Positions 43,923 to 53,276 are shown, counted from the first letter of the stretch. The stretch: 64,000 nt of DNA from Bacteroidota bacterium (GCA_947475165.1 CANJLD010000016.1:29574-93573), one strand, 5' to 3'. Numbers and translations: made by a program. The notes: a model not told the origin generated them from the letters alone.

Positions 43923-45089
43923 CTATACCAACTTAGTATACGCCTTCATCCACCTATCCGGCAGTTCCTGCGCACAAGCATCTTCGTAATCTTTAAAAGA
44001 ACAAGGCACTAATTGATGGCGACCGAATTTTTCTTTATCTCCATAAGGAAGTTCCATCCACCACCGGTCGGTTTTTTTGCTTCGCCAGAAAATAAGTTCG
44101 TAGCCGCTGTCTTCTAAATGCACATTGAATTTCAAATGGTCATCGAGCGTAAGCGGATAATCGCCCACACGCGAATAGAAACCTTCTACAAAATACCAAA
44201 TCATCTGTGCTACCAACTGCGCAGTTTGGCGGTTGTTATCGTAACCGGGGTTCACATCATAAATTCCTATAGAAGTTAGTTTGTCACTCAATCCTGCATA
44301 GCGCGTAATCTGACAGAGTTCTTCACCGGTAAATCCGTTGGGCGATGCGTTGGCATGTGCAGGCGCATCGGCCTGACGAATAGCAGAAATATCAATGGTG
44401 AGCATATCCGCATCACGCAAAATCGGTTCTACCTCTTCAAGATTGGCGCGTATTAAACCCAACCGGTGGCAATCAAAATTCAAACTCTCCAGCATTTCAA
44501 TTGCTTTCGAATCGTTGAGATAAGTTTGATGACCGAGATGAGAATAATTGAAAAGATAATTCGGTGTGTGAGTCAGAATATCCATCACATACGAGGATGA
44601 GTCAATCTGCTTATTCAGGTTTTCGAACATGTCTAAGCGTTCGTCAATGTTCACCACATTGATAAGCGTCTGCAATCCTTTATAGCCAATATATTGACCG
44701 AACGCGAGGTCGTTGCTTCCCCCGATAATTACCGGTACAACTTTGTGCACCAACAATTCTAAAATTACCGATGCGAGGGCGAAATACGTATCGCGCACAG
44801 TTTCTCCCTGCTTAATGTTTCCTAAATCAATAACGTGAAATTCCTTTTCCACCGGTGGCAGAAAGAGTTTATAAAATTCTCTGCGAATATTATCGGGAGA
44901 TTTTGCGCAGCCGGTATTACCCACCGAATTCCTATCTTCTTCTACTCCAATAATGGCGATGTCATACCAACCAATTTCCGGTTCCTTGCCATCATAAATA
45001 AAAACGTAGTTGCCTATTTGTCCGGGGTGAAGTTCTTGTCCTTCGAGTAAATTTTCTTTATCGAGTGGTGTGAGGAAGTCGTAAGTCAT
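43923..45089 (-). CDS. Arginase/ureohydrolase-fold protein with altered metal site
   Basis: A 388-residue protein of the arginase/agmatinase/formiminoglutamase fold. The fold motifs are recognisable but several Mn ligands are changed. The usual GG-x-H-x reads GGSND (N126 for His). DAHxD reads DERLD at 149-153 (R151 for His, D149 and D153 kept). SxDxDxxDP reads TIDISAIRQAD (D233 kept, S235 for Asp). Three of six ligands therefore look lost. Bacteroidota have a lineage of such proteins often annotated as formimidoylglutamase or arginase. Its activity is doubtful, and it may bind rather than hydrolyse. It converges with the LtaS-like gene, 5 bases apart. No histidine- or arginine-degradation genes are nearby. 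Confidence 0.8.
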   Translation of the reverse strand: MTYDFLTPLDKENLLEGQELHPGQIGNYVFIYDGKEPEIGWYDIAIIGVEEDRNSVGNTGCAKSPDNIRREFYKLFLPPVEKEFHVIDLGNIKQGETVRDTYFALASVILELLVHKVVPVIIGGSNDLAFGQYIGYKGLQTLINVVNIDERLDMFENLNKQIDSSSYVMDILTHTPNYLFNYSHLGHQTYLNDSKAIEMLESLNFDCHRLGLIRANLEEVEPILRDADMLTIDISAIRQADAPAHANASPNGFTGEELCQITRYAGLSDKLTSIGIYDVNPGYDNNRQTAQLVAQMIWYFVEGFYSRVGDYPLTLDDHLKFNVHLEDSGYELIFWRSKKTDRWWMELPYGDKEKFGRHQLVPCSFKDYEDACAQELPDRWMKAYTKLV

Positions 45090-45151
45090 GGGGTGAATGT
45101 AAAATGCGGAGTGTGGAATGCGGAATGCGGAATGAAATACAAATAAACGGG

Positions 45152-46342
45152 CTACTTGTGAATTGTAGTGTTTGTTGTAGTAGTTTCTTTATGCGGTGTG
45201 TGCGGATGCCAGCCGAGAACTACAATAAGAATGAAAAAAGAAACAACATAAGCCAGCACTACATGCCAACCATTCATCAACCAGTTCTTTACACTCTTTG
45301 CTTCGGGGTAAAGTGTAGAAATAGCTACACCAGCACTGCTTCCGAACCAAATCATGCTTCCTCCAAAACCAACAGCATAAGCCAACACTCCCCAGTCGTA
45401 ACCACCTTGAGTAAGCGCGAGTTTAGTGAGCGGAATATTGTCAAACACCGATGAAATAAAACCGAGCGCGAAAGCAGTTTGCCAACTGGCAGACGGTAAT
45501 TCGTCAACTGGCATCATCGAAGCGCAGAGAACAAGCGATAGAAGAAAAACACTGCCGGGCAAAGCAAATTTTATTTCCTGCCACTCGGTTTTAATAATAA
45601 AGGAGCCAATAATAATAGCAACCCAAACACCTATTGCCGGAAACTCTAAAAAAATATTGGCAGTAACTGCACCGGCTAAAATCATTCCGGTTACGCCAAT
45701 TCTTTTCCAGCTTACAGCAGCACCAACAATAGCATCTTTCATTACCGGTTGATATTTGTGTTGTTGTATGGATGCTATAATTCCGAAAATAAAAAGCGCA
45801 GGAACTGCTGCTGCGTACGCATGAAGCACATCAACTGCATTTATACCATCAATCCACATCATGGTTGTGGTGGTATCGCCCAATACACTTCCGCTGCCAC
45901 CGGCATTGCTGGCGGCAACAATAGCAGCAATGTAGCCGAGGTGAACTTTCCTTTTAAACACCACATGCGCTACTCCTCCGCCAATCATAGCTGCTGCAAT
46001 GTTGTCGAGAAAGGCAGAGAGAATGAAAACGAGCACGAGCAGAAAAAATCCTCCTTTCCAATCATCGGGCAAATAGTGCGGAAGTTTAGCAGGAACACCG
46101 GAGTGTTCAAAGTGTTTGGCGAGAATGGCAAAGCCTAAGAGCAAGCCGAAGAGATTCAGCAAATCTTTCCATTCGTGCTGCGCGTGTTGAAAGAAATTAA
46201 AATCGGTAGAGAAGAATTTATAAGCGAGTAACAGTACTAAACCGGTTATGGCAACTTGTAAAGTTTTGTTGTGAAACACAGCAACACCAACCAAGGTTAG
46301 CGCGAAAATGAAAAATGCTAAATCAATTCCGAATAATTGCAC
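45152..46342 (-). CDS. Ion-transporter-superfamily permease (NhaD/citrate-transporter-like)
   Basis: A 396-residue polytopic membrane protein with about 11 hydrophobic segments. Two repeated half-sites, SAFLDNIAAAMIGGG and SSVFDNIPLTKLAL, are typical of the ion transporter (IT) superfamily, which includes NhaD Na+/H+ antiporters, ArsB and CitM. NAGGSGSVLGDTTTTMMW fits NhaD-type transporters best. It lies 33 bases downstream of an ArsR-family regulator on the same strand, which may control it. The C-terminus is His/Thr-rich (GWHPHTPHKETTTTNTTIHK). The transported ion cannot be fixed from sequence. Confidence 0.8.
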   Translation of the reverse strand: MQLFGIDLAFFIFALTLVGVAVFHNKTLQVAITGLVLLLAYKFFSTDFNFFQHAQHEWKDLLNLFGLLLGFAILAKHFEHSGVPAKLPHYLPDDWKGGFFLLVLVFILSAFLDNIAAAMIGGGVAHVVFKRKVHLGYIAAIVAASNAGGSGSVLGDTTTTMMWIDGINAVDVLHAYAAAVPALFIFGIIASIQQHKYQPVMKDAIVGAAVSWKRIGVTGMILAGAVTANIFLEFPAIGVWVAIIIGSFIIKTEWQEIKFALPGSVFLLSLVLCASMMPVDELPSASWQTAFALGFISSVFDNIPLTKLALTQGGYDWGVLAYAVGFGGSMIWFGSSAGVAISTLYPEAKSVKNWLMNGWHVVLAYVVSFFILIVVLGWHPHTPHKETTTTNTTIHK

Positions 46343-46375
46343 GGCAGCAAGATAGAAACCTTACTATTTTATTTT

Positions 46376-46738
46376 TTACTCTTTCACCAATCTATTAAGG
46401 TGAAGCAGGCAGTCTATTACTTCTTGTACCTGCTTGTGGTTTACTGAATACCGAACACATTTGCCATCGCGCTCAAATTCTACCAATTTAGCTTTGCGCA
46501 AAATGGCCAGGTGCTGCGACATAACCGATTGGTCGCTTTTTAATTTTTCGCAAAGTTCGTTTACCGCCAAATTTCCTTCAGATAAAAGAAGGTTCAGAAT
46601 TTTCTGGCGGAAGGCATTGTTTACCGATTTGGTAATGAAGGCTGCCGTTTTGATATGGGTAATGTTGGTTTTAAACAAGGGTTCCTTTTCCTTCTGCATA
46701 GTGTAATCCTCAAATTGGGTAACGGGTTGGGTATTCAT
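46376..46738 (-). CDS. ArsR-family transcriptional regulator
   Basis: A 120-residue winged-helix regulator. The ArsR/SmtB helix-turn-helix (LAVNELCEKLKSDQSVMSQHLAILRKAKLVEFERDGKCVRYSVN) spans about 56-100. The classic ELCVCDL metal site is only partly preserved (NELCEKL), so metal sensing is uncertain. It is followed by the permease gene after 33 bases, a regulator-transporter arrangement. The ATG at 46738 has an upstream 250-base gap to the divergent gene at 46989, with no clear promoter match. Confidence 0.88.
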   Translation of the reverse strand: MNTQPVTQFEDYTMQKEKEPLFKTNITHIKTAAFITKSVNNAFRQKILNLLLSEGNLAVNELCEKLKSDQSVMSQHLAILRKAKLVEFERDGKCVRYSVNHKQVQEVIDCLLHLNRLVKE

Positions 46739-46988
46739 CTGTTACCTAATTGCAAGAATGCCGCCAGTTTGAATTTTGGCACAACGCACGCTTGCTCATT
46801 TTCAATACAGGGACTGTTATTTCCTGTCAACTACAAGAAATGCCTTGTGATAAACACTTCTCGAATTGAAACGTGTACGAGTTGCAAGGCGTAAAGGATG
46901 GGGAATACAAGTATTAATTTTTTTCTAATCACAATTCCGCAAACGGAGCAGAGCAGAAAAAAACAATAAACAAGAAAAAGAGATTGAT

Positions 46989-48830
46989 ATGAAAAACAAC
47001 ATCAACCAAAGTAAACTTTCTACCATGCAGGCTTCTGCATTTTTAGTTGTAATGCTTTTATCAGCGTTTTTTGCAACTAATAGCCAAGCGCAGGCGAGAT
47101 TATATAATGATGGCGGAACACTTCATACAGACGAAGGCGCTATTATATATGTAGAAGGTGATATTGAAAACAAAAACACTTCTACTATTGAAAATGACGG
47201 AGTGATAGAATTAGCCGGTGACTTAACTAATGACAGCACCGCGCAAATGAAAAACGGCAGCAACAACTCTTCAACCGAGCGCGCTTACAAGTTTATAGGA
47301 ACGGGTACGCAAGCTATTATCGGAAACCTGTCGAACACTTCTACACGTTATATTCATAATCTTATTATAGATAAACAAGGTTCAGGTTCGGCTGTTGAAT
47401 TGCAAACCAATACTTCTATTAAGGGCTCGTTGGTTTTTGGCAGCAGCACGAGCGGAGCCGATACTTACAGCCCTACTTCAAATTCAACCAGAACCGATAA
47501 CGCGGGCAATGGAATTATTAAAACTTATAACGGAACTGACGATTACGAGTTATTTGTAACCAACGGTTCGGAAAATGCGGTGGTGGGTTATGCCGCCCTT
47601 GCTATTGACGGTAACCCTACCGATGGGTATATTCAAAACCGCGGAGCACAGGGAGTAGGGATTGGTGGTTTTGCACGCAACGTTTCAAACACCAGTGTGC
47701 CTTATGTGTTTCCGGTAGCGAGTACGCTTAATGGTTACAATGCAGCGGCACTTACGTTTACTTATTTAGGTGCTAACCCCGATAAAATCAGAAACATGTT
47801 TGTGGATGCATCGGGCGGTATAGGAGAAATAAGAACTTCTTGTACCGGTTGCGGTGGTTTAAGCCCAGATAATGATGGATTCAACTACTATTTCAACTCT
47901 AACACCTGCAACGGAAGCACTCCTAAATGGGTGATTTTAGATGCTATTCCTACCGACCATGGTTACTGGAGTTTTAACGGTAACATGAATGACCAGTATG
48001 TGATTGAAACTTACCCTAACTCTTTCCCTGGCTTTGGCGGAAGCGGTGGCGATGACTGGAAAATGATTAAGAAGAGCGGTGATATTTCGGCTGTGCCTAC
48101 CGGTGATTGGAATCCTGAAATTTTGACCTCATTACAAGCACCTTCAAACCTTTTAACTTATAACAGAAACGGTGGTTGCTACAGTGGCGATGGTATACCG
48201 GGTGGAGTTTTCACCGGTTTCTCGCACTTTCAAATGGCGCGTTCAAGAACCGGCAGTGCCTTGCCTATTGAGTTGATCTACCTTACTGCACAAGGCATTG
48301 ACAATAAATTTATTCGCTTAAACTGGGCTACTTCACTTGAAATAAACAACAGCGGATTTAAAGTAATGCGCAGCACCAACGGTGTTGACTTTGAACAAAT
48401 AGGCTGGGTGGCTAACCAAACAGGTGGCAACAGCACCAGCGAAACCGAATATGCTTTTGAGGACAATACTGCACAACCTAACATAGTATACTACTATAAA
48501 TTAAATCAGGTTGACTTTGACGGAAAGGCAGAAGACACAAAAATAGTGCAAGCATCGCTTACAGGCGACAATGCTATTACTATGACTGAATTTTTCCCTA
48601 ACCCGGCAAATGAAAGTGTAAGCATCATTATCAATACCTCGGCTACTATTAAGTTCAATGTAGAACTGTATAACATGACCGGTCAGTTACTTATGCAGAA
48701 TGAAATAAACACCGGTAACGGAACAGCCCGTTTCAATTTCTCAACCGGATTATTAGCGCAGGGAAGTTACCGTGCGGTATTGAAGTCCGACAATCAGGTA
48801 TTTACACGTAACCTAAACATCATTAAATAA
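46989..48830 (+). CDS. Secreted protein with T9SS type-A sorting domain
   Basis: A 613-residue cell-surface protein. The signal peptide covers about residues 14-35 (ASAFLVVMLLSAFFATNSQAQ). The N-terminal part is a repetitive beta-rich region (DEGAIIYVEGDIENKNTSTIENDGVIELAGDLTN) resembling filamentous or beta-helical surface proteins. A middle domain includes cysteines in SCTGCGG. About 420-520 is FnIII-like (PIELIYLTAQGIDNKFIRLNWATSLEINNSGFKVMRS), the segment that often precedes the sorting domain. The last 80 residues (FFPNPANESVSIIINTS... GSYRAVLKSDNQVFTRNLNIIK) are a T9SS type-A domain. It is followed 44 bases later by the collagen-like gene. Function is unknown. Confidence 0.85.
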   Translation: MKNNINQSKLSTMQASAFLVVMLLSAFFATNSQAQARLYNDGGTLHTDEGAIIYVEGDIENKNTSTIENDGVIELAGDLTNDSTAQMKNGSNNSSTERAYKFIGTGTQAIIGNLSNTSTRYIHNLIIDKQGSGSAVELQTNTSIKGSLVFGSSTSGADTYSPTSNSTRTDNAGNGIIKTYNGTDDYELFVTNGSENAVVGYAALAIDGNPTDGYIQNRGAQGVGIGGFARNVSNTSVPYVFPVASTLNGYNAAALTFTYLGANPDKIRNMFVDASGGIGEIRTSCTGCGGLSPDNDGFNYYFNSNTCNGSTPKWVILDAIPTDHGYWSFNGNMNDQYVIETYPNSFPGFGGSGGDDWKMIKKSGDISAVPTGDWNPEILTSLQAPSNLLTYNRNGGCYSGDGIPGGVFTGFSHFQMARSRTGSALPIELIYLTAQGIDNKFIRLNWATSLEINNSGFKVMRSTNGVDFEQIGWVANQTGGNSTSETEYAFEDNTAQPNIVYYYKLNQVDFDGKAEDTKIVQASLTGDNAITMTEFFPNPANESVSIIINTSATIKFNVELYNMTGQLLMQNEINTGNGTARFNFSTGLLAQGSYRAVLKSDNQVFTRNLNIIK

Positions 48831-48870
48831 AAACAATAACCAATAATTAAAACCAATAACTAAAACCAAT
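48829..48870 (+). repeat. A-rich direct repeats in the leader of the collagen-like gene
   Basis: Four near copies of AAAACCAATAA (separated by ATT, CT or nothing) fill the 44 bases between the two secreted-protein genes. No Shine-Dalgarno sequence is present, so this A-rich tract is probably the translation-initiation region. Confidence 0.5.
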
Positions 48871-48874
48871 TAAA

Positions 48875-51800
48875 ATGAAAAAGTTAAACCTTCTATTGTT
48901 CATGGTGTTGCTCGGAGCAACCATTGTTTCGGCACAGTCCGGAAACATAGGTATTGCCACCACAACCCCTAATTCAAAACTACAGGTTGATGGCTCTTTA
49001 GCTATCGGCTACCGTACGGTTGACAGCTCGACTACTTTGAGTGTAAATGATTACGCACTCGAGTTTAAGGGCTATACTACCGATTCTGTAAAATTACCAG
49101 ATGCCATCGCCTGCAAGGGTAGAATGTACATGGTAAAAAACACTACCAGCCATTCGGGCGAAGTAGCGAGAGTTGTAGGTACTTCCGGTCAAACTATTGA
49201 TGGAGCAGCTTCTTACACTATCAGTGCTACCCAATCGGCCACTTTTATAAGTGACGGTTCTGACTGGCAAGTGTATAACGAGAAAGGAATTACTTCCAGC
49301 ACTGCATGGGTGCAGGGCGGTAATACTTCTACAACTGTGCAGTCTTTAGGAACTGTCTCTAATCATGATTTGCCGATTGTAACGAACAATACAGAGCGTA
49401 TGCGCGTTTCAAGTGCGGGTGATGTAGCTATAGGTACTTCTTCTTTCAATGCCACTAATCCTGAAAAATTACTGGTGGATGCCGGAGCTACTTCTTCTGT
49501 AAATGCCATAGTAGGTAAAGGAACTATCAACAACTATTTACAATTAAATATTCAAAACGGTTCAAACGGAACATCTGCATCGAGCGATGTGGTGGCTACT
49601 GCCGATAACGGAAGCGAAACCACTAACTATATTGATATGGGTATTAACGGCAGCGGTAACAATGCCGGAATTATGGGTGATGCAGATGATGCTTACATCT
49701 ATAACTTAGGTCAGGATTTGCTTATTGCTGCAGGATCTTCTACCCGCTCCATTCGTTTTCTTACAGGTGGTACCAGCGAAAGCACTAACCAGAGAATGAC
49801 TATTGACGGTACAGGTAACGTAGGTATTGGTGCAATTGCCCCGGCTTATACATTAGATGTGAACGGAACTATCCGCACGGGTAAATCAAGCACTACAAAC
49901 GGTTCTTTGGTTTTCTCTAACAATACTAACAACAGAACAGTAACCGTAAATTCAGGTGTAACTTCGGCTTCTTATTCATTAACTCTTCCAACCGCACAGG
50001 CAGCAGCTTCGGGCTATGTGCTTGCCAACAACGGTTCGGGTGCGTTAAGCTGGGTGTCGCCAACTTCAGGAGCAACAGGTGCAACGGGTGCTACTGGCGC
50101 AACGGGTGCCACAGGTGCTGATGGTGCAGCAGGTGCTGCCGGAGCAGTAGGTGCTGCCGGAGCTACAGGTGCTACAGGTGCGGCAGGTTCTAACGGAAGC
50201 AACGGTGCTGCCGGTGCAACAGGAGCTACAGGTGCTACAGGACCAACAGGTGCAGACGGTGTGAATGGTGACAGATATGCAACCACCAGTACTACTTCTT
50301 TTGCCATACCGGCAGTAAGCGATTCGGTAACTATTACAGTAGGAACAGGTTTAAGCTATAGCATAAACCAAACCGTAATTGTAACAGCTACCAGCAATGC
50401 AACACATTCTTTTATAGGAACAGTTATGAACTACAATTCAGGAACGGGTGTTATGGAAATAGAATGCACTTCTACCAGCTCAGCAGGGCAAAGCCATGCA
50501 GACTGGACGATTAACCTGAACGGTGCGGTAGGAGTAGCCGGTGCAACAGGAGCTACAGGTGCTACAGGTGCAGCAGGCTCTAACGGAAGCAACGGTACTG
50601 CCGGTGCTACAGGAGCTACAGGTGCGGCAGGTTCTAACGGAAGCAACGGTGCTGCCGGTGCAACAGGTGCAACAGGTGCAACAGGAGCAACGGGTGCAAC
50701 CGGTGCCGATGGTGCTACCAACGCATGGGGTATTACCGGAACTACCGGAACTACTTATAACACCAACTTTATTGGAACAACTGATAACAAGAGTTTCCGT
50801 ATGCGCACTAACAATGCTGAGCGTTTTGTAATTGACAGTTTGGGTAACGCACGTTTGGGTTCAAGCACTACGGTGCCTAGCTACTCTACTTTCCCCGAAA
50901 AATTACTGGTGGACTGCGGAACTACTACTTCGGTAAACGCTATTGTAGCTAAAGGAACTATCAACAACTACTTACAGTTAAACGTTCAGAACATGTCTTC
51001 AGGGGCATCGGCTTCATCGGATATTGTGGCTACTGCCGATAACGGAACTGAAACTACCAACTATATAGATATGGGTATTAACGGCAGCGGTAACACCAGT
51101 GCTATCATGGGTGCAGCTGATGACTCGTATATCTACAACGCGGGTGGCGATATGTATATGGCTGCAGGAACTTCGGGTAAGGCATACATCTTTATGACCG
51201 GTGGAACTGACCCAAGCACAAACGAAAGAATGCGTATTACCGGAACAGGTAACATAGGTATCAACAACTCGGTGCCCGGTTACAAATTAGATGTAAACGG
51301 AACTATGGGATTGGGTAAGGCCAGCACTACCAACGGGGTTATTGTATTCAAGAACAACACCAATGCCAATACCTTAACTGTTAACTCAGGAGTAACTTCA
51401 ACTTCTTACTCGGTAACTTTACCTACGGCACAAGGTGCGGCTAATACTTATCTTACCAATAACGGTTCGGGTGTGTTAAGCTGGGCAAGTGCTAGCGGAA
51501 CAGCATGGGGCTTAACCGGTAACTCGGGTATTACTGCAGTTACCAACTTTATGGGAACTACCGATAACAAGAGCTTACGTTTCCGTACCAATAACGTAGA
51601 GCGTGTAATTTTCGATAGCTTGGGTAACGTAGGTATAGGAACTATGGTAGCAGGCAGCAAGCTTGATGTAAAAGGAACGCTTCGCTTATCAGGTTCTACT
51701 TCGGGTTATGTAGGTTTTGCTCCGGCAGCGGTTGCAGGTGCAGTTACCTACACTTTACCAAGTGCGGATGGTAGCAGCGGACAGGCATTATCTACTAACG

Positions 51801-52258
51801 GTAGCGGAACTTTATCGTGGGCTACTGTAGCAACAGGTCCTACTCTTTTAGTAGCGGCTTCAAGAACTTCATCTTACACTCCGGCAGCGGCTTACAACAC
51901 ATTGGCTTATAACTCGGCAAGTGTGAATGTGGGTACTGCTTATAATACTACTACCGGAATATTTACTGCACCGGCTACCGGACTTTACGAAATTAGACTG
52001 AACAACGGCTACTCTACTTCAAGTGCTACCAACAACTGGGTTACTGCCCGTATTGTAGTAAACAGTGTTACCGATACCGAAACAACTTTAGCTATTACTC
52101 CTTATTCAGGAACTACCTATAGCTGCCTTGTTTCGCACACTATTGTTTCTATGACTAGTGGCCAAACTGCTTACATAAGCATTGGTGGCGAAAGCGGAAC
52201 AATGAATGCCGAAGTAAGCACTGCACAAACTACACTTAAAATTGCTCGATTGAACTAA
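48875..52258 (+). CDS. Secreted collagen-like protein with C1q-like C-terminal domain
   Basis: An 1127-residue protein with a signal peptide (MKKLNLLLFMVLLGATIVSAQ). Four tail-fibre-like motifs of the form N-[VI]-G-I-x-x-x-x-P-x-x-x-L-[DQ]-V-x-G punctuate it. Two collagen-like (Gly-x-y) stretches lie at residues about 399-466 and 550-615, mainly GAT/GAA/GSN/GAD triplets. Two long homologous blocks (about 195-395 and 665-860), beginning PEKLLVD and SVNAIV.KGTINNYLQLN and containing TADNG.ETTNYIDMGINGSG, mark a large internal duplication. The last 135 residues (ASRTSSYTPAAAYNTLAYN... FTAPATGLYEIRLNNGY...) look like a C1q/TNF-like trimeric beta-sandwich, a fold that often caps collagen stalks. 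No T9SS sorting domain is visible. A trimeric surface fibre or adhesin is the likely role (inference). Confidence 0.88.
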   Translation: MKKLNLLLFMVLLGATIVSAQSGNIGIATTTPNSKLQVDGSLAIGYRTVDSSTTLSVNDYALEFKGYTTDSVKLPDAIACKGRMYMVKNTTSHSGEVARVVGTSGQTIDGAASYTISATQSATFISDGSDWQVYNEKGITSSTAWVQGGNTSTTVQSLGTVSNHDLPIVTNNTERMRVSSAGDVAIGTSSFNATNPEKLLVDAGATSSVNAIVGKGTINNYLQLNIQNGSNGTSASSDVVATADNGSETTNYIDMGINGSGNNAGIMGDADDAYIYNLGQDLLIAAGSSTRSIRFLTGGTSESTNQRMTIDGTGNVGIGAIAPAYTLDVNGTIRTGKSSTTNGSLVFSNNTNNRTVTVNSGVTSASYSLTLPTAQAAASGYVLANNGSGALSWVSPTSGATGATGATGATGATGADGAAGAAGAVGAAGATGATGAAGSNGSNGAAGATGATGATGPTGADGVNGDRYATTSTTSFAIPAVSDSVTITVGTGLSYSINQTVIVTATSNATHSFIGTVMNYNSGTGVMEIECTSTSSAGQSHADWTINLNGAVGVAGATGATGATGAAGSNGSNGTAGATGATGAAGSNGSNGAAGATGATGATGATGATGADGATNAWGITGTTGTTYNTNFIGTTDNKSFRMRTNNAERFVIDSLGNARLGSSTTVPSYSTFPEKLLVDCGTTTSVNAIVAKGTINNYLQLNVQNMSSGASASSDIVATADNGTETTNYIDMGINGSGNTSAIMGAADDSYIYNAGGDMYMAAGTSGKAYIFMTGGTDPSTNERMRITGTGNIGINNSVPGYKLDVNGTMGLGKASTTNGVIVFKNNTNANTLTVNSGVTSTSYSVTLPTAQGAANTYLTNNGSGVLSWASASGTAWGLTGNSGITAVTNFMGTTDNKSLRFRTNNVERVIFDSLGNVGIGTMVAGSKLDVKGTLRLSGSTSGYVGFAPAAVAGAVTYTLPSADGSSGQALSTNGSGTLSWATVATGPTLLVAASRTSSYTPAAAYNTLAYNSASVNVGTAYNTTTGIFTAPATGLYEIRLNNGYSTSSATNNWVTARIVVNSVTDTETTLAITPYSGTTYSCLVSHTIVSMTSGQTAYISIGGESGTMNAEVSTAQTTLKIARLN
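50069..50272 (+). repeat. Collagen-like triplet-coding repeat, block 1
   Basis: Nine-base-period coding repeats (ggtgcaaca-like) encode about 22 uninterrupted Gly-x-y triplets. The near-identical DNA makes this prone to length change by slippage. Antisense open frames rich in Pro-Val-Ala are by-products. Confidence 0.9.
50522..50719 (+). repeat. Collagen-like triplet-coding repeat, block 2
   Basis: A second block of about 22 Gly-x-y triplets, containing two copies of GAAGSNGSNGxAGATGATG. One of these is also seen in block 1, showing duplication of sub-blocks. Confidence 0.9.
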
Positions 52259-52274
52259 TTAAAATAAAACCTTG

Positions 52275-52305
52275 AGCAGCGTTCCGGGAAAACCGGAACG
52301 CTGCT
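52275..52305 (+). terminator. Hairpin after the collagen-like gene, probable terminator
   Basis: The perfect 13-bp arms AGCAGCGTTCCGG (52275-52287) and CCGGAACGCTGCT (52293-52305) have a GAAAA loop. The following sequence (tataaaagg) lacks a clean T-run, so the hairpin may instead stabilise the mRNA end. Confidence 0.7.
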
Positions 52306-52372
52306 TATAAAAGGTTGAAGAAGTAACCCCGATGAATTGAATTTTTTTTGAAAAACCTAAAGCATCGAAACC

Positions 52373-52987
52373 ATGGAAGAGTTTGCAACACCCGAAGAAA
52401 TGATGCCGCAGAGCGAATACCGCGAAATAAGTATTTGGTTAGATAAGTATGAAGATTTGTTTTCTGATTTTGATTCCAGTGCCTTTCACGAACGCACGCT
52501 TTCTGATAATTTTTTGACCGAAGTTCGCAAATTAGTTCACCAGGTTGACAGCGACAAAATTGAACTCAAGTTCAACTTAATGGCAGATGCCACCAACACC
52601 GAAATAGAAGGTGTTATTATCAGCAACATTCACGACTATTTTATTTTGCAGGCAAAAGCCGCCCAGGCCGAGAAACAACGAATTCTGAGCACCGGTGGCA
52701 TACTTACTGCAGCCGGGTTTACCCTCATCAGCATTCTTATTGTAATAGGGCACAATTGGGGAGGCAACATGATTTTGAACGGTTTAGAAATGATGCTTGA
52801 CCCGTTTGGATGGTTTTTATGCTGGACCGGACTGGATATGATTTTTGTGCAGAGCAAAAAAGAAAAACCTACCATAGACTTTAACATGAAAATGGCAAAC
52901 GCCAAGCTTACCTTCTTAACCTTTGGTATGCCGGTAATTCTGGAAGAAATCGAACAAACAGTAGAAGAACTGCGCAAGGCTTCGTAA
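52373..52987 (+). CDS. Membrane protein of unknown function
   Basis: A 204-residue protein. The acidic N-terminal domain (about 1-95) looks helical. Two hydrophobic segments follow: about 108-128 (GGILTAAGFTLISILIVIGH) and about 140-160 (LDPFGWFLCWTGLDMIFV). A cytosolic C-terminal helix ends EEIEQTVEELRKAS. No family is recognised. It stands alone between the collagen-like gene and the metalloprotease. A possible alternative start at the internal Met residues 10-11 is not better supported. Confidence 0.7.
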   Translation: MEEFATPEEMMPQSEYREISIWLDKYEDLFSDFDSSAFHERTLSDNFLTEVRKLVHQVDSDKIELKFNLMADATNTEIEGVIISNIHDYFILQAKAAQAEKQRILSTGGILTAAGFTLISILIVIGHNWGGNMILNGLEMMLDPFGWFLCWTGLDMIFVQSKKEKPTIDFNMKMANAKLTFLTFGMPVILEEIEQTVEELRKAS

Positions 52988-53174
52988 AAATTTTGTTTTT
53001 GGTTTTTTTTAAATGGCTGGCGTGGTTGCCGGTCATTTTTTTTGCTAATACCTATAAAAGAACCCTGTTTTTTATTCAAATCATTCAAAAAGAGGTAACT
53101 ATATACATGTTAGACGAATCGCCTATTCCAAAATGACACAAATCACAGCACTGGTGTTTTGTATTAGTCTTTAA

Positions 53175-53199
53175 GCCCCCCTTTAGGGGGTTGGGGGGG
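53175..53199 (+). repeat. C/G-rich hairpin of the common Bacteroidota intergenic type
   Basis: GCCCCCC, TTTA and GGGGG form a small hairpin followed by TTGGGGGGGT. Similar cccctaaatcccc/aaaggggactt sequences lie after gldJ (40617-40672). The 289-base gap between the membrane protein and the metalloprotease contains nothing else I can name. Confidence 0.45.
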
Positions 53200-53276
53200 T
53201 ATCTTACTTTCCTCCACACACTGCATTTTTCTTTCTCTCAAATCATTCGCTTTATTTGAATTCTCAAAAAATAAGA

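Noticed and set aside
46739..46988. Possible small RNA or tRNA between arsR and the secreted-protein gene
   Set aside because: I could find no cloverleaf or terminator-bounded structure; nothing beyond divergent promoters is supported.
50014..50721. Long minus-strand frames rich in Ala-Pro-Val
   Set aside because: They are the antisense of the collagen-like triplet repeats (9-base period), with no plausible start or composition.
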